Assembly (NCBI GenBank): GCA_009777615.1
Contig: WRLM01000003.1
Coordinates: forward strand, 1-64,000
Source: Candidatus Methanoplasma cognatum
Lineage (GTDB): Archaea; Thermoplasmatota; Thermoplasmata; Methanomassiliicoccales; Methanomethylophilaceae
DNA: 64,000 bases
Direction of reading: 5' to 3'
Both the position numbers and the translations under genes were made by a program. Shown here one piece after another: positions 51,617 through 61,120 of this stretch; the stretch's first letter is position 1, and each line of letters opens with the position of its first letter. The notes below the pieces were generated by a model that saw nothing but the letters and a program-made list of their open reading frames with translations, had not been told where the DNA came from and searched no databases.

Positions 51617-52153
51617 TCACTCGGCGGTCTTCGGCGGCATGAAAGCCAGAACAACCACTTCCATCGCCTGCATGAAGTAGACGAATAAGGATGTTATCAC
51701 GAACATCAGCGTCATAAGGAGGGATTCATCCATTCCGCTCTTTATAAAGAACATGAACACGGATATCATGAGGAATATGGCTCCCCTTTTCCATTTCTTG
51801 AAATACAGGTGGCCGAGCCCGTATATGCTGTACAGCCCGGTGCCAAAGACATCCGGCATAAATCCCAGAACCCCCGGCACGAGGGCGAGGATCAGCCCTA
51901 CCCATCCGTATTTTACCATGCGGGGCCTGAACACCACCATCTGTGTTCTGGATAACGGCTGGCCGCAGCTGCGGCAGAACATATCATCAGGAGACATCTT
52001 CGCGCCGCATGACGCACAAATGTCCGTTTCCGGCGGTATGAAATTCCCGGCCTGGTCCAGCCTTATCGTGTTGTCTTTCTTCCTTCCGCACGAATGGCAG
52101 AATTCCGAATCCTCGGGTATCTCGCTCCCGCATTCAGGGCAAATATATCTCAT
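51617..52153 (-). CDS. Membrane protein with two N-terminal zinc ribbons
   Basis: 178 residues. Two ribbons: CPECGSEIPEDSEFCHSCG (5-23) and CASCGAKMSPDDMFCRSCG (46-64), then three to four hydrophobic segments (about 85-170) with a GLGHLYFKKWKRGAIFL stretch resembling TM2/DUF5683-type domains. Function unknown. Six bases upstream of rfcL on the same strand. Confidence 0.75.
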   Translation of the reverse strand: MRYICPECGSEIPEDSEFCHSCGRKKDNTIRLDQAGNFIPPETDICASCGAKMSPDDMFCRSCGQPLSRTQMVVFRPRMVKYGWVGLILALVPGVLGFMPDVFGTGLYSIYGLGHLYFKKWKRGAIFLMISVFMFFIKSGMDESLLMTLMFVITSLFVYFMQAMEVVVLAFMPPKTAE

Positions 52154-52173
52154 CTGTTTCCCCAGCCGTATGC

Positions 52174-52956
52174 TTACATGTGCATACGATAAATCCCATC
52201 ATCACATTCAACCTTAATAGGCTCATCGTAGAGTCCGCTCATTGTTTCTTCGGTGAAGAGTGCATCCTTTTTACCGTCGGCGAATAATCTGCCGTCCCTC
52301 ATCATTATGACGCGGTCAATGCTCTTAGGTATGTCCGCAAGATCGTGCGTCACTATGATCAGGCTGACGCCCGCTCTTATCAGGATATCGAACATGCTTC
52401 TGAATTTTGACGCCATCACGACGTCAAGGCCGGTCATAGGTTCGTCCATGACGAGAACACTCGGTTCGGTGACGAGCGCTCTTGCGATCAGCGTGCGCCT
52501 CATCTCGCCGACGGAGAGCCCACCTATCGCTCTGTCAAGGAGGTCGTCTATACCCATCATGGCGGCCGCGCTCCAGACCTTTGAGAGCATCTCCTCGGTC
52601 ACGTTCATGTTCCTGAAAACGTCAAGGCTTCCGAAGAATCCCGAAGCGATGACCTCACTTACTTTGGTATCGTCTCCGAATTGGCTTTGAAGGTCCATCG
52701 ATACGATCCCCATCCTGCTCCTTACTTCGAAAACGTTCCAGTTATCCTCTCCGAATATCTTCATGACAGCGGGGGAGTCCTCATTGTAGTAGGGGTGTAT
52801 CTCCCCCCTCAGCAATTTCATCAGCGTGGTCTTCCCGGAGCCGTTCTTTCCGATCACTGCGGCGCTTTCGTTCTCCTCTATCGAAAGATCTATGGAATCA
52901 AGGATCCTCTTTCCGTTCCTCACGACGGAGACGTCTCTCATTTCCAGCATCTTCAT
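52174..52956 (-). CDS. ABC transporter-type ATPase
   Basis: 260 residues. Walker A GKNGSGKTT, signature LSVGEMRR (variant of LSGGQ), Walker B VLVMDEP and switch VTHD. The sequence type resembles YlmA/ModF-like stand-alone ABC ATPases, with no permease gene near, so it may not be a transporter subunit. ATG 52956 starts right before the conserved KMLEMRDVSVV; the ORF extends upstream but without conserved pattern. Confidence 0.85.
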   Translation of the reverse strand: MKMLEMRDVSVVRNGKRILDSIDLSIEENESAAVIGKNGSGKTTLMKLLRGEIHPYYNEDSPAVMKIFGEDNWNVFEVRSRMGIVSMDLQSQFGDDTKVSEVIASGFFGSLDVFRNMNVTEEMLSKVWSAAAMMGIDDLLDRAIGGLSVGEMRRTLIARALVTEPSVLVMDEPMTGLDVVMASKFRSMFDILIRAGVSLIIVTHDLADIPKSIDRVIMMRDGRLFADGKKDALFTEETMSGLYDEPIKVECDDGIYRMHM

Positions 52957-53029
52957 GAAAACCGATAGATGAACATCCCTAAAAATGTTACACAAAAAAG
53001 TGAAAGGGGGAAGAAGTTTGAGGCTGTTA

Positions 53030-54667
53030 TTAGGAATCTGTGTTGTTCTCATCTGCCTCTGCGGGCGCCTCCGCCGGTATGGGGTTCCTCACCCTGTCTA
53101 TGAGGTATATTACGGCCAAAGTGATCACGGACAAGGGAAGCGCGACTACCAAAGCGTCGACAAACATTATGTTCGAATCCATGAACAAGACCGCATTGCC
53201 GGTGATCCATTTGCATATTGGCAGGAATATCGACGAACTTGCGTTGATGAACAATGCCCAGAACAAATATGCAGCGGTACCCACAGAGACGCTGGCAAGC
53301 GCGGCGTTCTTTCTGGGATTCTTTGCGAACAGACCGTATGTCATAAGCGGCAGCAGCGCCGCCGCAGTGATGCCCATGAACAAAGACGTCGCTTTGGCGA
53401 TGATGTCGTTAGGCATGAGATAACAATACACCACGATCAGCACCATTGCAATTGCCGTCACTGATCTGTTTACCTTCAGCGATTGGAAGTCTTCGTTCTT
53501 TTTGGTCATCCTGTTCTTCAATATTGTGTAAAGATCGTGTCCTCCAGCCGCACCTATCGTATGCATAAGGGCGCTGAGAGTGGAGATCGCGGCGCACAGC
53601 AGCGATAATATGAAGATACAGATGAATATCTCTCCGGACGTTGAACCGCCGAACGCGCCGAGCACATACTCAGGTATGATGAAGTCCACTCCAAGGTGGA
53701 GCACGTTTGTAACATAATCGAACGCAGACATGCCGAAATTCTCAAAGAAGTAAATGTTGCATAATGCGCCGACGGTATAGGCGCTCCCTACAATGATGAA
53801 TATGAACAAGCTGCCCACTATCATGGAGCGCTTGAGCATTCTGTCATTTTTTGCTGACATGAATCTTACCACAAGCTGAGGCTGCGTCAAAGCGCCGATA
53901 CCCACTCCTAGCAGGAACGTAGATACCACCAACCACCATTCTTCTGTTCCAAATGATGGGAACGAAGCCAAGTCATTGGCTCCGTTCAGTGTACCTGGGC
54001 CTTTTAAGCCGGCAAGCGATCCGAAGTCGCCCAGAGTATATACGGTGACCGCCAATATGACGATCATGCCGATAAGCATGACTCCTGCCTGCAAAGCGTC
54101 GTTGTACATGACGGCGATTATCCCGCCGTATACGACGTACAGACCGACGATGATCGCCAGTATTATCAATATGACGTCATAGAACTCGTTCAGGCCGGTA
54201 AGCACCACGAGGGTGTTAACTCCGCCTTTCAGAACTGCGGCGCAGTAAATGGGCATCATTATGATTATTATCAGTGCAGTGAACCCGCGGATCCCTTTGG
54301 ATTTATATATCTTTCCAAGCAGATCCGCGAAGGTCGACGCCCCGAGTTTTCTTCCGACCCTCCTGACTCTGGGTCCGAACACGACGAACGCCACGAACAG
54401 CCCGAGGAACAGGTTCAGGAAGCACAGCCACATCAAGGCCGGACCGTGCGTGGCGGCCTGGCCTCCGAACCCTATTATGGCAGAGGCGCTCAGGAACGTC
54501 GCCCCATATGAAAGAGCGATTATAAAGGAATTGGATTTGTTTCTTCCGAGAAGGAATTGCTGATTGTCTTTCGTGTTGCGGTATCCATACAGACCCAGCA
54601 GTATCGTCACCGCGACGAACACTATCATCAGTCCGAAAAAAAGGCTCAGAGATACGCCTTCAGCCAT
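53030..54667 (-). CDS. Sodium:solute symporter (SSS family)
   Basis: 545 residues, about 13 hydrophobic segments. SSS pattern: NTKDNQQFLLGRNKSNSFIIALSYGATFLSASAIIGFGGQA, then VVYGGIIAVMYNDALQAGVMLIG, TQPQLVVRFMSAKN and CAAISTLSALMHTIGAAGGHDLY. Substrate unknown (panthothenate, proline, acetate or other). ATG 54667 shares one base with the stop of the small upstream gene. It ends in a cytosolic acidic Pro/Ala tail. Confidence 0.9.
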   Translation of the reverse strand: MAEGVSLSLFFGLMIVFVAVTILLGLYGYRNTKDNQQFLLGRNKSNSFIIALSYGATFLSASAIIGFGGQAATHGPALMWLCFLNLFLGLFVAFVVFGPRVRRVGRKLGASTFADLLGKIYKSKGIRGFTALIIIIMMPIYCAAVLKGGVNTLVVLTGLNEFYDVILIILAIIVGLYVVYGGIIAVMYNDALQAGVMLIGMIVILAVTVYTLGDFGSLAGLKGPGTLNGANDLASFPSFGTEEWWLVVSTFLLGVGIGALTQPQLVVRFMSAKNDRMLKRSMIVGSLFIFIIVGSAYTVGALCNIYFFENFGMSAFDYVTNVLHLGVDFIIPEYVLGAFGGSTSGEIFICIFILSLLCAAISTLSALMHTIGAAGGHDLYTILKNRMTKKNEDFQSLKVNRSVTAIAMVLIVVYCYLMPNDIIAKATSLFMGITAAALLPLMTYGLFAKNPRKNAALASVSVGTAAYLFWALFINASSSIFLPICKWITGNAVLFMDSNIMFVDALVVALPLSVITLAVIYLIDRVRNPIPAEAPAEADENNTDS

Positions 54668-54801
54668 CACTCCTCACCTTCTTCTTCGTCAATTTCATCA
54701 TCTTTTTTGAATATAGCCCATCCGCAGCATAAGATCACACTGAGAAAACATCCGATGTATGCCCCTATGATGTATGGGTCGGTCAATCCGAAGAATGTCA
54801 T
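54667..54801 (-). CDS. 44-residue symporter accessory membrane protein
   Basis: MTFFGLTDPYIIGAYIGCFL starts a single membrane helix with a CCGW motif, followed by an acidic tail (KKDDEIDEEEGEE). It directly precedes and overlaps by one base the SSS symporter gene. Small proteins of this form before SSS genes are known as symporter small accessory proteins. I read the start from ATG 54801, about 55 bases after a TATA-like ATTAAATATT. Confidence 0.82.
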   Translation of the reverse strand: MTFFGLTDPYIIGAYIGCFLSVILCCGWAIFKKDDEIDEEEGEE

Positions 54802-54813
54802 TTTAACACCTAC

Positions 54814-54830
54814 GTGCTAAGTGTTAGCAC
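54814..54830 (-). promoter_or_regulatory. Operator-like inverted repeat before symporter operon
   Basis: GTGCTAA (54814-54820) and TTAGCAC (54824-54830) form a perfect 7 bp inverted repeat with a GTG spacer. It covers the expected transcript start of the small-protein/symporter operon, about 25 bases after a TATA-like ATTAAATATT (about 54855-54864, minus strand). A repressor bound here would block initiation. Confidence 0.55.
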
Positions 54831-54950
54831 GGCGCACACATCATTAGCGAAGTAATATTTAATACATGCTCTGAAATAAAATGAAAAACCTGCTTGCGGC
54901 CACCTACCAGCAATAGAAAGATATTATATACCCTCCCTCAATAGACCTAG

Positions 54951-55257
54951 CGTTAGGCTTGACCGGGGAGCTTGGCGTGCCCTATACCCGCAACCGTCAA
55001 TAGCGGGGGTGACTGCAGAGGGCGGCAAAGCTGAGGGTCCAAGCCCGCAGAGTGACTATGAGATCTTGTCCTGCAGAGCCGGAGTTTGTGTGCTGAACGG
55101 CCGGAGGGTCGTATCGCCCGCATTAATCGGGGAAACCGGGTCAGGTCCTGACGGGAGCAGCCTTACCTCGTGCTACTGACGTTTGCGGGGTCGCAGGGTT
55201 GAGAAGCGATGCGGTCAACTTGGGTCAAGATGCGATGTCCACCTCTGTGGCCTAACA
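54951..55257 (+). ncRNA. ffs: Signal recognition particle 7S RNA
   Basis: About 307 bases. The 5' GTTAGGC (54952-54958) pairs with GCCTAAC (55250-55256) at the 3' end. The helix 8 signature GGGTCAGGTCCTGACGGGAGCAGCC-like region is at about 55137-55162 and the Alu-type 5' domain (GGAGCTTGGCGTGCCC, then AACCG) is near the start. TATA-like ATATTATATA (54921-54930) is about 25 bases upstream. It guides SRP19 and SRP54 to ribosomes. The 3' end lies one base before the stop of the convergent gene. Confidence 0.95.
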
Positions 55258-55258
55258 C

Positions 55259-56236
55259 TCATCTTTTCCTGGGTGAGCACCCGGTTATGATGTCCTTCTC
55301 AAAATCGAACAGGACCTTTGTTTCTCCGTCCATGCTGAGTTTCAGCTTCAGGGAATCGTCGATCTTTCCCACAACGGCGCCTTCGCACCCAACGGTCTCG
55401 AAGAGTCCGATGACCTCGGATGAATTCTCCGGCGGACAAGCGAACAAGAATCCGAATCCCTGATATGAGAGAAGCCATTGGATCAGATCAACACCATCGG
55501 GTATAGGTATCTTCTTTATGTCCACTGTGCCCCCCTTCATAGAACTTTCAAGCATCATGCCGAGCGTCCCCACACATCCGGGATTGCTCATATCTTTCGC
55601 TGAATGGACCAAATGCTTTGACGCAATAACGGACATCATCTCTATCTGGGCCTGGACCAGCGCATCTTCTTTTCTCGACGTGGTGTCCCATGCATATCTC
55701 AGGCCCGGCGGGTAAAAACCGTCGAGATCCATTACAAAAACAATATCGTCGTTATCCTTCGCTCTGCAGCTCAGTATAATGTCTCTTTTAGGGACGGTTC
55801 CCATTATCGAAATGTCGATCGCGTTATATTTGCAGTCCGGGTGTGTGTGCCCCCCTACGATGGGGACGTTGAATTTCTTCACCGCCCTGGACATCCCCTT
55901 CAATATCTGGTTGCAGACCGCACTCTTTGACAATGAGAGAACATCCACCATGGCCAGCGGTCTGCCGCCCATGGCGGCTATGTCGTTCACATTGACGAGA
56001 ACGGCAAAGTACCCTGCGTAGAACGGATCGGAATTCACAAGGGACTCCATTATGCCGTCGGCTGCGAACAATATGTAATCGTCGCCGTACTCAACCGCTG
56101 CCGCATCTTCGCCCTCAGAGGCCGCGACCCACGGGAAATCCCTTGTGGAAAGGGATCCCACTATTTCGCGAACCGGCCTCTTCCGGGTAACTCCAGGGAA
56201 TGTCCTTATAGCCTCAATAATGGCCTCCAGAGTCAT
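55259..56236 (-). CDS. Methanogenesis marker protein 2 (AIR synthase-like)
   Basis: 325 residues, PurM/AIR synthase fold. ATP-binding start with GEDAAAVEYGDDYILFAADGIMESLV, then FYAGYFAVLVNVNDIAAMGGRPLAMVDVLS, VGGHTHPDCKYNAIDISIMG and DMSNPGCVGTLGMMLESS. This subset is present in methanogens and is annotated as methanogenesis marker 2; the reaction is unknown, possibly a phosphate-activated step in coenzyme or McrA-related maturation. It is the strongest single gene here for a methanogen. Confidence 0.9.
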   Translation of the reverse strand: MTLEAIIEAIRTFPGVTRKRPVREIVGSLSTRDFPWVAASEGEDAAAVEYGDDYILFAADGIMESLVNSDPFYAGYFAVLVNVNDIAAMGGRPLAMVDVLSLSKSAVCNQILKGMSRAVKKFNVPIVGGHTHPDCKYNAIDISIMGTVPKRDIILSCRAKDNDDIVFVMDLDGFYPPGLRYAWDTTSRKEDALVQAQIEMMSVIASKHLVHSAKDMSNPGCVGTLGMMLESSMKGGTVDIKKIPIPDGVDLIQWLLSYQGFGFLFACPPENSSEVIGLFETVGCEGAVVGKIDDSLKLKLSMDGETKVLFDFEKDIITGCSPRKR

Positions 56237-56282
56237 CGCTACCGCATATACGAAAGAAGATAAAGTTTGTTGTATGGAACGG

Positions 56283-57860
56283 TCAGAAAAGGACGGCCGC
56301 CATCACAAGCACCAGCATGAATATCATTACTAACGACAGAGAACTCGTTATACTGGCGGTGATCTTCTCCCTTCTCTTCTCATCCTTCATTCCAAGCCGC
56401 TGAAGCAGTGCGCTGAGGCCTCCCTGGAAAATGAATCCTCCGTCGAAGGGGTATGCGGGGATGGCGTTCGACACTCCGAGCATTATGTTCAGCCAGAATA
56501 TCCAATAAAGCACACTTACCAATACCCAGAACATGTCGCCCAGCGGGACGTCATACCACCAGTGTGTGACCTCCGGGATCGGGGAGAAACCTTTCAAAGG
56601 CCCGCCGATATATGTCAGCATGGACCATGCCGCCGTCGTTATAGATTCGGCGCCGTATATTGGGTTCCTTCCCGTATCCAGTATTATGTCGGGAGTGGTG
56701 AAGCTCATTCCTGATACAGACGTACCTATCCCTATGTACCCCACCCCTCCATTGTCTCCCAGTGTCAGAGTTTTGGTGAAGGTCTCCGTCCCATCGGCGG
56801 TCATGCACAAAATATCCGCCGTTTCTCCAGGCTTGGTGGTCTGCATGAAAGATAAGAATTCCAAATAGTCATGGATCTTTTCGCCGTTAATAGATAAAAT
56901 GAATGTTTTGTAAAGAACCTTCTCCGGTTCGCAAGCAGTCTTGTCCGATTCGCATTGTTCTTTGTCCGATTCATTAAGCTTCCAGGCCGGACTATCCTTT
57001 GTGACCGATTCGATGAACAGCCCCCATATCAGATCCGCCGTATGCTCGCTGTCTTTGGTAAGGTATGTGATCTGTACTACATCCCCCGGCTCCCAGGAGT
57101 ATGTCATGGTGTGATCTTCCCAATAGAAGTATTCCTCGCCGTTGACCAACTCTATTATCGCCCCGCTGGGGATGCCTGCAGAATGGGCAGGCGAGTCCGA
57201 TGATACCGCATAAACGCCGGTGTTGTCCCCATATGAGGACGAGACGTTACCAAGCATCAGAACGGCGAATATGGAGAATATCGCCACAGCTACTATGAAG
57301 TTGACCGATATTCCTGCCGAATACAGATCCAGCTTCGCTCTTCTTGAGCTTTTTTCGATGTCCTCTTCGTTTGGTTCCACGAACGCGCCCAGGGGAATGA
57401 CCCCGTACAGAACGCCTGTAGAGTCAACCCGCATGTTGTTTGCCCGGGTCTGCATGCCGTGCGCAAGCTCATGGACAACCATAGCGACCACCAACCCCAA
57501 CCACCCATAATGTATGGGGATAAGGGGATTCAGGCCCGGTATGGCCAAACCCTTCTCCCAGCCGATCCCCGGAGCTGCAAGGCTGGCCGAAATATTACTT
57601 ATCCCCACGACAATGATCAGGATCAAGAACACCATAAGGAACATCGAGATCGCAAGGGAGAGAGCGCCGAAGAACTTCCAGAATCTCTTGTAAACGGACA
57701 ACCTCTCCATCATCCCGGTTCCCCATTTGGTCTTGATCATCACACAGGGGCCGTATTTTACGAGGCCGCGCGCCGCCGCCTTGGGGGATCTCCGCACCCA
57801 GATGTAGAATGGGACGTAGATGATCGTAAGGATAAGCAGGACAATATAGGTTGGATCCAC
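56283..57860 (-). CDS. Site-2 protease family (M50) membrane metalloprotease with PDZ
   Basis: 525 residues. Zinc motif HELAH at 130-134 in a membrane helix, and the distal NAIPAYPFDGG motif near 466-475 that supplies the Asp ligand. Two extracytoplasmic PDZ-like parts lie between (SPAHSAGIPSGAIIELVNG and the later ILSINGEKIHDYLEFLSFM). Several membrane helices at both ends. S2P enzymes cut membrane-anchored regulators; the target is unknown. Separated by 46 bases from marker 2 and 49 from mptE, all on the minus strand. Confidence 0.9.
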   Translation of the reverse strand: MDPTYIVLLILTIIYVPFYIWVRRSPKAAARGLVKYGPCVMIKTKWGTGMMERLSVYKRFWKFFGALSLAISMFLMVFLILIIVVGISNISASLAAPGIGWEKGLAIPGLNPLIPIHYGWLGLVVAMVVHELAHGMQTRANNMRVDSTGVLYGVIPLGAFVEPNEEDIEKSSRRAKLDLYSAGISVNFIVAVAIFSIFAVLMLGNVSSSYGDNTGVYAVSSDSPAHSAGIPSGAIIELVNGEEYFYWEDHTMTYSWEPGDVVQITYLTKDSEHTADLIWGLFIESVTKDSPAWKLNESDKEQCESDKTACEPEKVLYKTFILSINGEKIHDYLEFLSFMQTTKPGETADILCMTADGTETFTKTLTLGDNGGVGYIGIGTSVSGMSFTTPDIILDTGRNPIYGAESITTAAWSMLTYIGGPLKGFSPIPEVTHWWYDVPLGDMFWVLVSVLYWIFWLNIMLGVSNAIPAYPFDGGFIFQGGLSALLQRLGMKDEKRREKITASITSSLSLVMIFMLVLVMAAVLF

Positions 57861-57909
57861 GGCGCCGCCTCTGTTAACGAACCCTTATTACTGTTTTCTT
57901 ATAAAAGGG

Positions 57910-58578
57910 TCAACGAGGCGTTTCGACGGAGACGTCGGGTTCGTTGTGGTCGAATATGATCTTTTTCGCCCACCATAACTTTTTGGCTTTGATCATCCGA
58001 TCCGATCCTTCTTTTGAGGACGGCGTACTGAAATCGAATCCCAGGAGCAATATCTCCTTCGCCCCGAAATGCCTGGCGATGCACACGGCGCGGTCGCCAT
58101 CCGTGAACCCGCCGTAATTGGACACAACATTGTCGGGCCTGGATTGCGTTGTGAGAACGACCGGACCTAAGAAGTCCTGCGCATACCTCTGTATCAGATG
58201 AGTATTGTCGCCGTGCGCGTGTATGAAAGTGACGGCGCCCTTCTTACTGGCTTCGATCTGCGGCCCGATCTCGCCGTCAAGGTCGGTCACCACGATGTCG
58301 GGGGCCACACTCATCTCTCTCAAAACTGCGACGGACGAGCCGGACGCGATGAGCGTGCCTCTCGGGGCGGCCGATGCGATATCCTTCTTCAGATCGTCGC
58401 TGTTACCGAATACCGTGGCTTTTCTCTGCATAACGACGTCATCATCAGATATGAGATAAGAATTCAGCATCAGCGCTTTCAGCATGCGCGCGGAACTTTC
58501 GTCCGTTAACGGATCATAACCGAAGTCTTCGAGTATCTCGTTATAGATTGGTTCCCAGTCCTCAGGCAGCATCCGCAT
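57910..58578 (-). CDS. mptE: 6-hydroxymethyl-7,8-dihydropterin pyrophosphokinase (MptE)
   Basis: 222 residues, DUF115 fold. Conserved parts: TLIASGSSVAVL, APDIVVTDLDGE, FIHAHGDNTHLIQRYA and LGFDFSTPSSKEG. In methanogens it makes the pterin diphosphate for methanopterin synthesis. The start ATG 58578 lies inside the end of the DUF373 gene (17-base overlap); ATG 58572 is possible too. Confidence 0.92.
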   Translation of the reverse strand: MRMLPEDWEPIYNEILEDFGYDPLTDESSARMLKALMLNSYLISDDDVVMQRKATVFGNSDDLKKDIASAAPRGTLIASGSSVAVLREMSVAPDIVVTDLDGEIGPQIEASKKGAVTFIHAHGDNTHLIQRYAQDFLGPVVLTTQSRPDNVVSNYGGFTDGDRAVCIARHFGAKEILLLGFDFSTPSSKEGSDRMIKAKKLWWAKKIIFDHNEPDVSVETPR

Positions 58579-59701
58579 CCGCGTCCTTTGTGTTCTCGGC
58601 GGCCTTGATCGCGCCTTTCATGCGGTGCTGAAGCAATGCGGACATCAGGGCCAGGATGATGCCTCCGATGAGTTCCGCAGCGAATACGGCGTTGCTCTTC
58701 AATCCCATATCGAAATATGCCAGAACGACGTCCAGCGCACCGGTCGCTATCAGTCCTATCGCGACGATATTTATGCTTCCGATTATGAAACTTATTTTGA
58801 TCTTCTTAGCGGAGATGTATTGGTCGACCATGTCGCCGATCTGATAGGCGAGGATGGAGAATATCACAAGCCACAGGGCATTGGATATGAACCATAACGC
58901 GCCGAGGAAGAATGAAGGTATGTATATTTCGCCGAGGGAAAGGTATCCGGCGACCATGCCTATCAGGAAAAACAGCAGAGAGATCAGGACGAAAGAGACG
59001 GTGACGCTGCCGCTTCTTATCCTGGCCATCCATTTGACCCTCCAGAGGGATAACCACTCCGGTATGTTGTATCCGTACAGCAGTATGAACACGCCGATCA
59101 GGAAAACGACAAGAGGGGACGTGATGTTCGAAGGGGCGGTCCCGTCTCCTAAAGCTGATGCGATGGGAGGCACTATGAACAAGAGCATGATGAGAATGAT
59201 TATCCACCCTATCGGAGCAAGGAATCTCTTTCTTTTGCCCGGATCCTCCAATATCTTGGACAGGATGTAGACCGTTCCTTCCAATCCGGGGGCCTGCTTG
59301 ACATACACCTTCTTGACCGAATCAATGGGGATCCTTGACGACACTATCGGATAGACATATTCATCCTCCGCTCCGTCCCCGACCAGTATGACTCTGTCGG
59401 GAGAGATCATTTTGAGCACTTCTTCCAGCTCATCCACGATGGCGGCGTCCGATCTGTGGCCGACCTTTTCATTCCCGCCTATGAGCGCGATCTCCACTTC
59501 TGTGTTCCCTTCGGCTTTGATCTCCCTGTAGATGCTGATCGCTGCGTAAAGAGCATTGACGTCGGAGTCCTCTGGGTCGGCCACCCCTAATGCCGTTGCG
59601 GCTACGGAACACCCTTCCACACCCACAACCGGCGTCTCGATGCCGCCCTTGACGCCGAAGTCGTCATCCCTGTCCACAACGAGGACCAGTGTCTTCTTCA
59701 T
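58562..59701 (-). CDS. DUF373-family membrane protein
   Basis: 379 residues. Soluble N-terminal domain of about 165 residues (LVLVVDRDDDFG, VYVKQAPGLEGTVYILSKIL) followed by six to seven membrane segments and an acidic Ala-rich tail. DUF373 occurs throughout methanogens and Thermoplasmata; function unknown. It overlaps mptE by 17 bases, which hints at a joint regulation or pterin-linked role. Confidence 0.85.
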   Translation of the reverse strand: MKKTLVLVVDRDDDFGVKGGIETPVVGVEGCSVAATALGVADPEDSDVNALYAAISIYREIKAEGNTEVEIALIGGNEKVGHRSDAAIVDELEEVLKMISPDRVILVGDGAEDEYVYPIVSSRIPIDSVKKVYVKQAPGLEGTVYILSKILEDPGKRKRFLAPIGWIIILIMLLFIVPPIASALGDGTAPSNITSPLVVFLIGVFILLYGYNIPEWLSLWRVKWMARIRSGSVTVSFVLISLLFFLIGMVAGYLSLGEIYIPSFFLGALWFISNALWLVIFSILAYQIGDMVDQYISAKKIKISFIIGSINIVAIGLIATGALDVVLAYFDMGLKSNAVFAAELIGGIILALMSALLQHRMKGAIKAAENTKDADADAA

Positions 59702-59813
59702 CGCTACTGGATTGTCTCATTAATATAAGAGGATGATGTGAATTGAAAAGGATAAGCGCCGGATGAGGGTCAAGAGGGGAAACGTTTTCTATCTGCTATG
59801 ATATGGTCTTTCC

Positions 59814-60455
59814 ATGCGCATCAAATGGCACGGACATTCGTGTTTTGAGTTCATTGATCTGGAGAATTCTCTGATAGTGGACCCGCACGATGGAAAATCC
59901 ATTGGGATAAAACCCCCTGTTTCGAACGCCGGCATTGTGCTGATCTCGCACAATCATTTTGACCATAACGCACAGAGAATAATCAGAAACGAACATTCCG
60001 CACTTATCGCCGAGACGGGGGAGCGCGAGATAAGGGGAATGACGATCGAATGCCTTCCTTCGTTCCATGACGATATGGAGGGAACTCTCAGAGGAATGAA
60101 CACCATCCATAAGTTCACTATGGACGGTATAACCATTTGCCACTGCGGCGACCTCGGAGAGATCCCGTCCGACGACGTCATCGAGGCCCTGAAGAATGTG
60201 GATATAATCTTTGTTCCAACGGGCGAGGTCTACACCCTCCCGATACCGAGACTGAAAAAATTCCTCGGTATCATCAACCCGAAGATAGTGGTTCCGATGC
60301 ATTACAGGGTCGGGGGGCTCACACTCCCCCTGACGACGCTCGACGAGTTCCTGTCGGACGTGCCCAAGGACACGATAGTATACGTAGGCAACGAAGTGGA
60401 ACTGTCTTCAGACGACATACAGGAATTCACAGGCGTCTGGGTCTTTGACAGGTGA
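59814..60455 (+). CDS. UPF0173-type metal-dependent hydrolase
   Basis: 213 residues, metallo-beta-lactamase fold of the YtkL/UPF0173 type: IKWHGHSCFEF at the start, SHNHFDHNA (H-x-H-x-D-H), ICHCGDLGEIP and VVPMHYRVGG. It binds two metal ions; substrate unknown. Convergent with aIF6, touching stop codons. Confidence 0.88.
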   Translation: MRIKWHGHSCFEFIDLENSLIVDPHDGKSIGIKPPVSNAGIVLISHNHFDHNAQRIIRNEHSALIAETGEREIRGMTIECLPSFHDDMEGTLRGMNTIHKFTMDGITICHCGDLGEIPSDDVIEALKNVDIIFVPTGEVYTLPIPRLKKFLGIINPKIVVPMHYRVGGLTLPLTTLDEFLSDVPKDTIVYVGNEVELSSDDIQEFTGVWVFDR

Positions 60456-61115
60456 TCAATAGAGCGCCAAGCCGTCCTCTATCCTGCCCATTTCGACGGG
60501 TGTGGTTTCGTCTCCGATGAGCGCACCTTTCGAATTGCATAATATGCCCGACCCGACATATCCGGAGCCGTGGTTCACCGAACCTTTCTTCGCCTCCACG
60601 CCGAGGACATCCTTCAAAAGGGCGATGTCCTCCGCTGTGGCGTTCACGTTGCAGAGGCATCCTTTGTTCGTTGCGACGCATGCCGATCCGACCGTGCCGT
60701 AACCGGCAATGGCGGATCTGACAACCTCCACCCCCAGAGCATCGGCGATCCTCTTTTCCGCGCGGGGGCCCAGCACAGGGTTTATGATCGCGCCGTTGTC
60801 ATTTGCGAGTACGTTGTTCCCTGCGGCATTTGCTTTATCGGGAAGCACGGTCACGTTTATCTTTTCCTTTATCTTTTCCAGTTCAGATGATTCTATCATC
60901 CCGGACACGACGGCGCCGTTGGAATTCATCCTCACGAGCGAACCGATGACAAAGGCCCCCGATATCGTCGTAAGGATCGTTTCCACTCCGAGCACCGCTT
61001 CTATATCCTCTGCGAAACCGGGTCCGGAGTTTGCCGCCACCAGCGACAGACTCTCGTTTACCGATGCATAAACTCCGATGTTCGGAGTGCCGTTGCAGCG
61101 GGAAAGTCTCATCAT
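60456..61115 (-). CDS. eif6: Translation initiation factor aIF6
   Basis: 219 residues, five-fold pseudo-symmetric IF6: CNGTPNIGVYASVNESLSLV, then repeats with NSNGAVVSG, NDNGAIINPVL and NSKGALIGDET. It binds the large ribosomal subunit and prevents premature joining. ATG 61115 has a GAGTGA site six bases upstream; GTG 61124 overlaps the L31e stop and is an alternative. Last gene of the ribosomal run. Confidence 0.95.
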   Translation of the reverse strand: MMRLSRCNGTPNIGVYASVNESLSLVAANSGPGFAEDIEAVLGVETILTTISGAFVIGSLVRMNSNGAVVSGMIESSELEKIKEKINVTVLPDKANAAGNNVLANDNGAIINPVLGPRAEKRIADALGVEVVRSAIAGYGTVGSACVATNKGCLCNVNATAEDIALLKDVLGVEAKKGSVNHGSGYVGSGILCNSKGALIGDETTPVEMGRIEDGLALY

Positions 61116-61120
61116 CCCTT

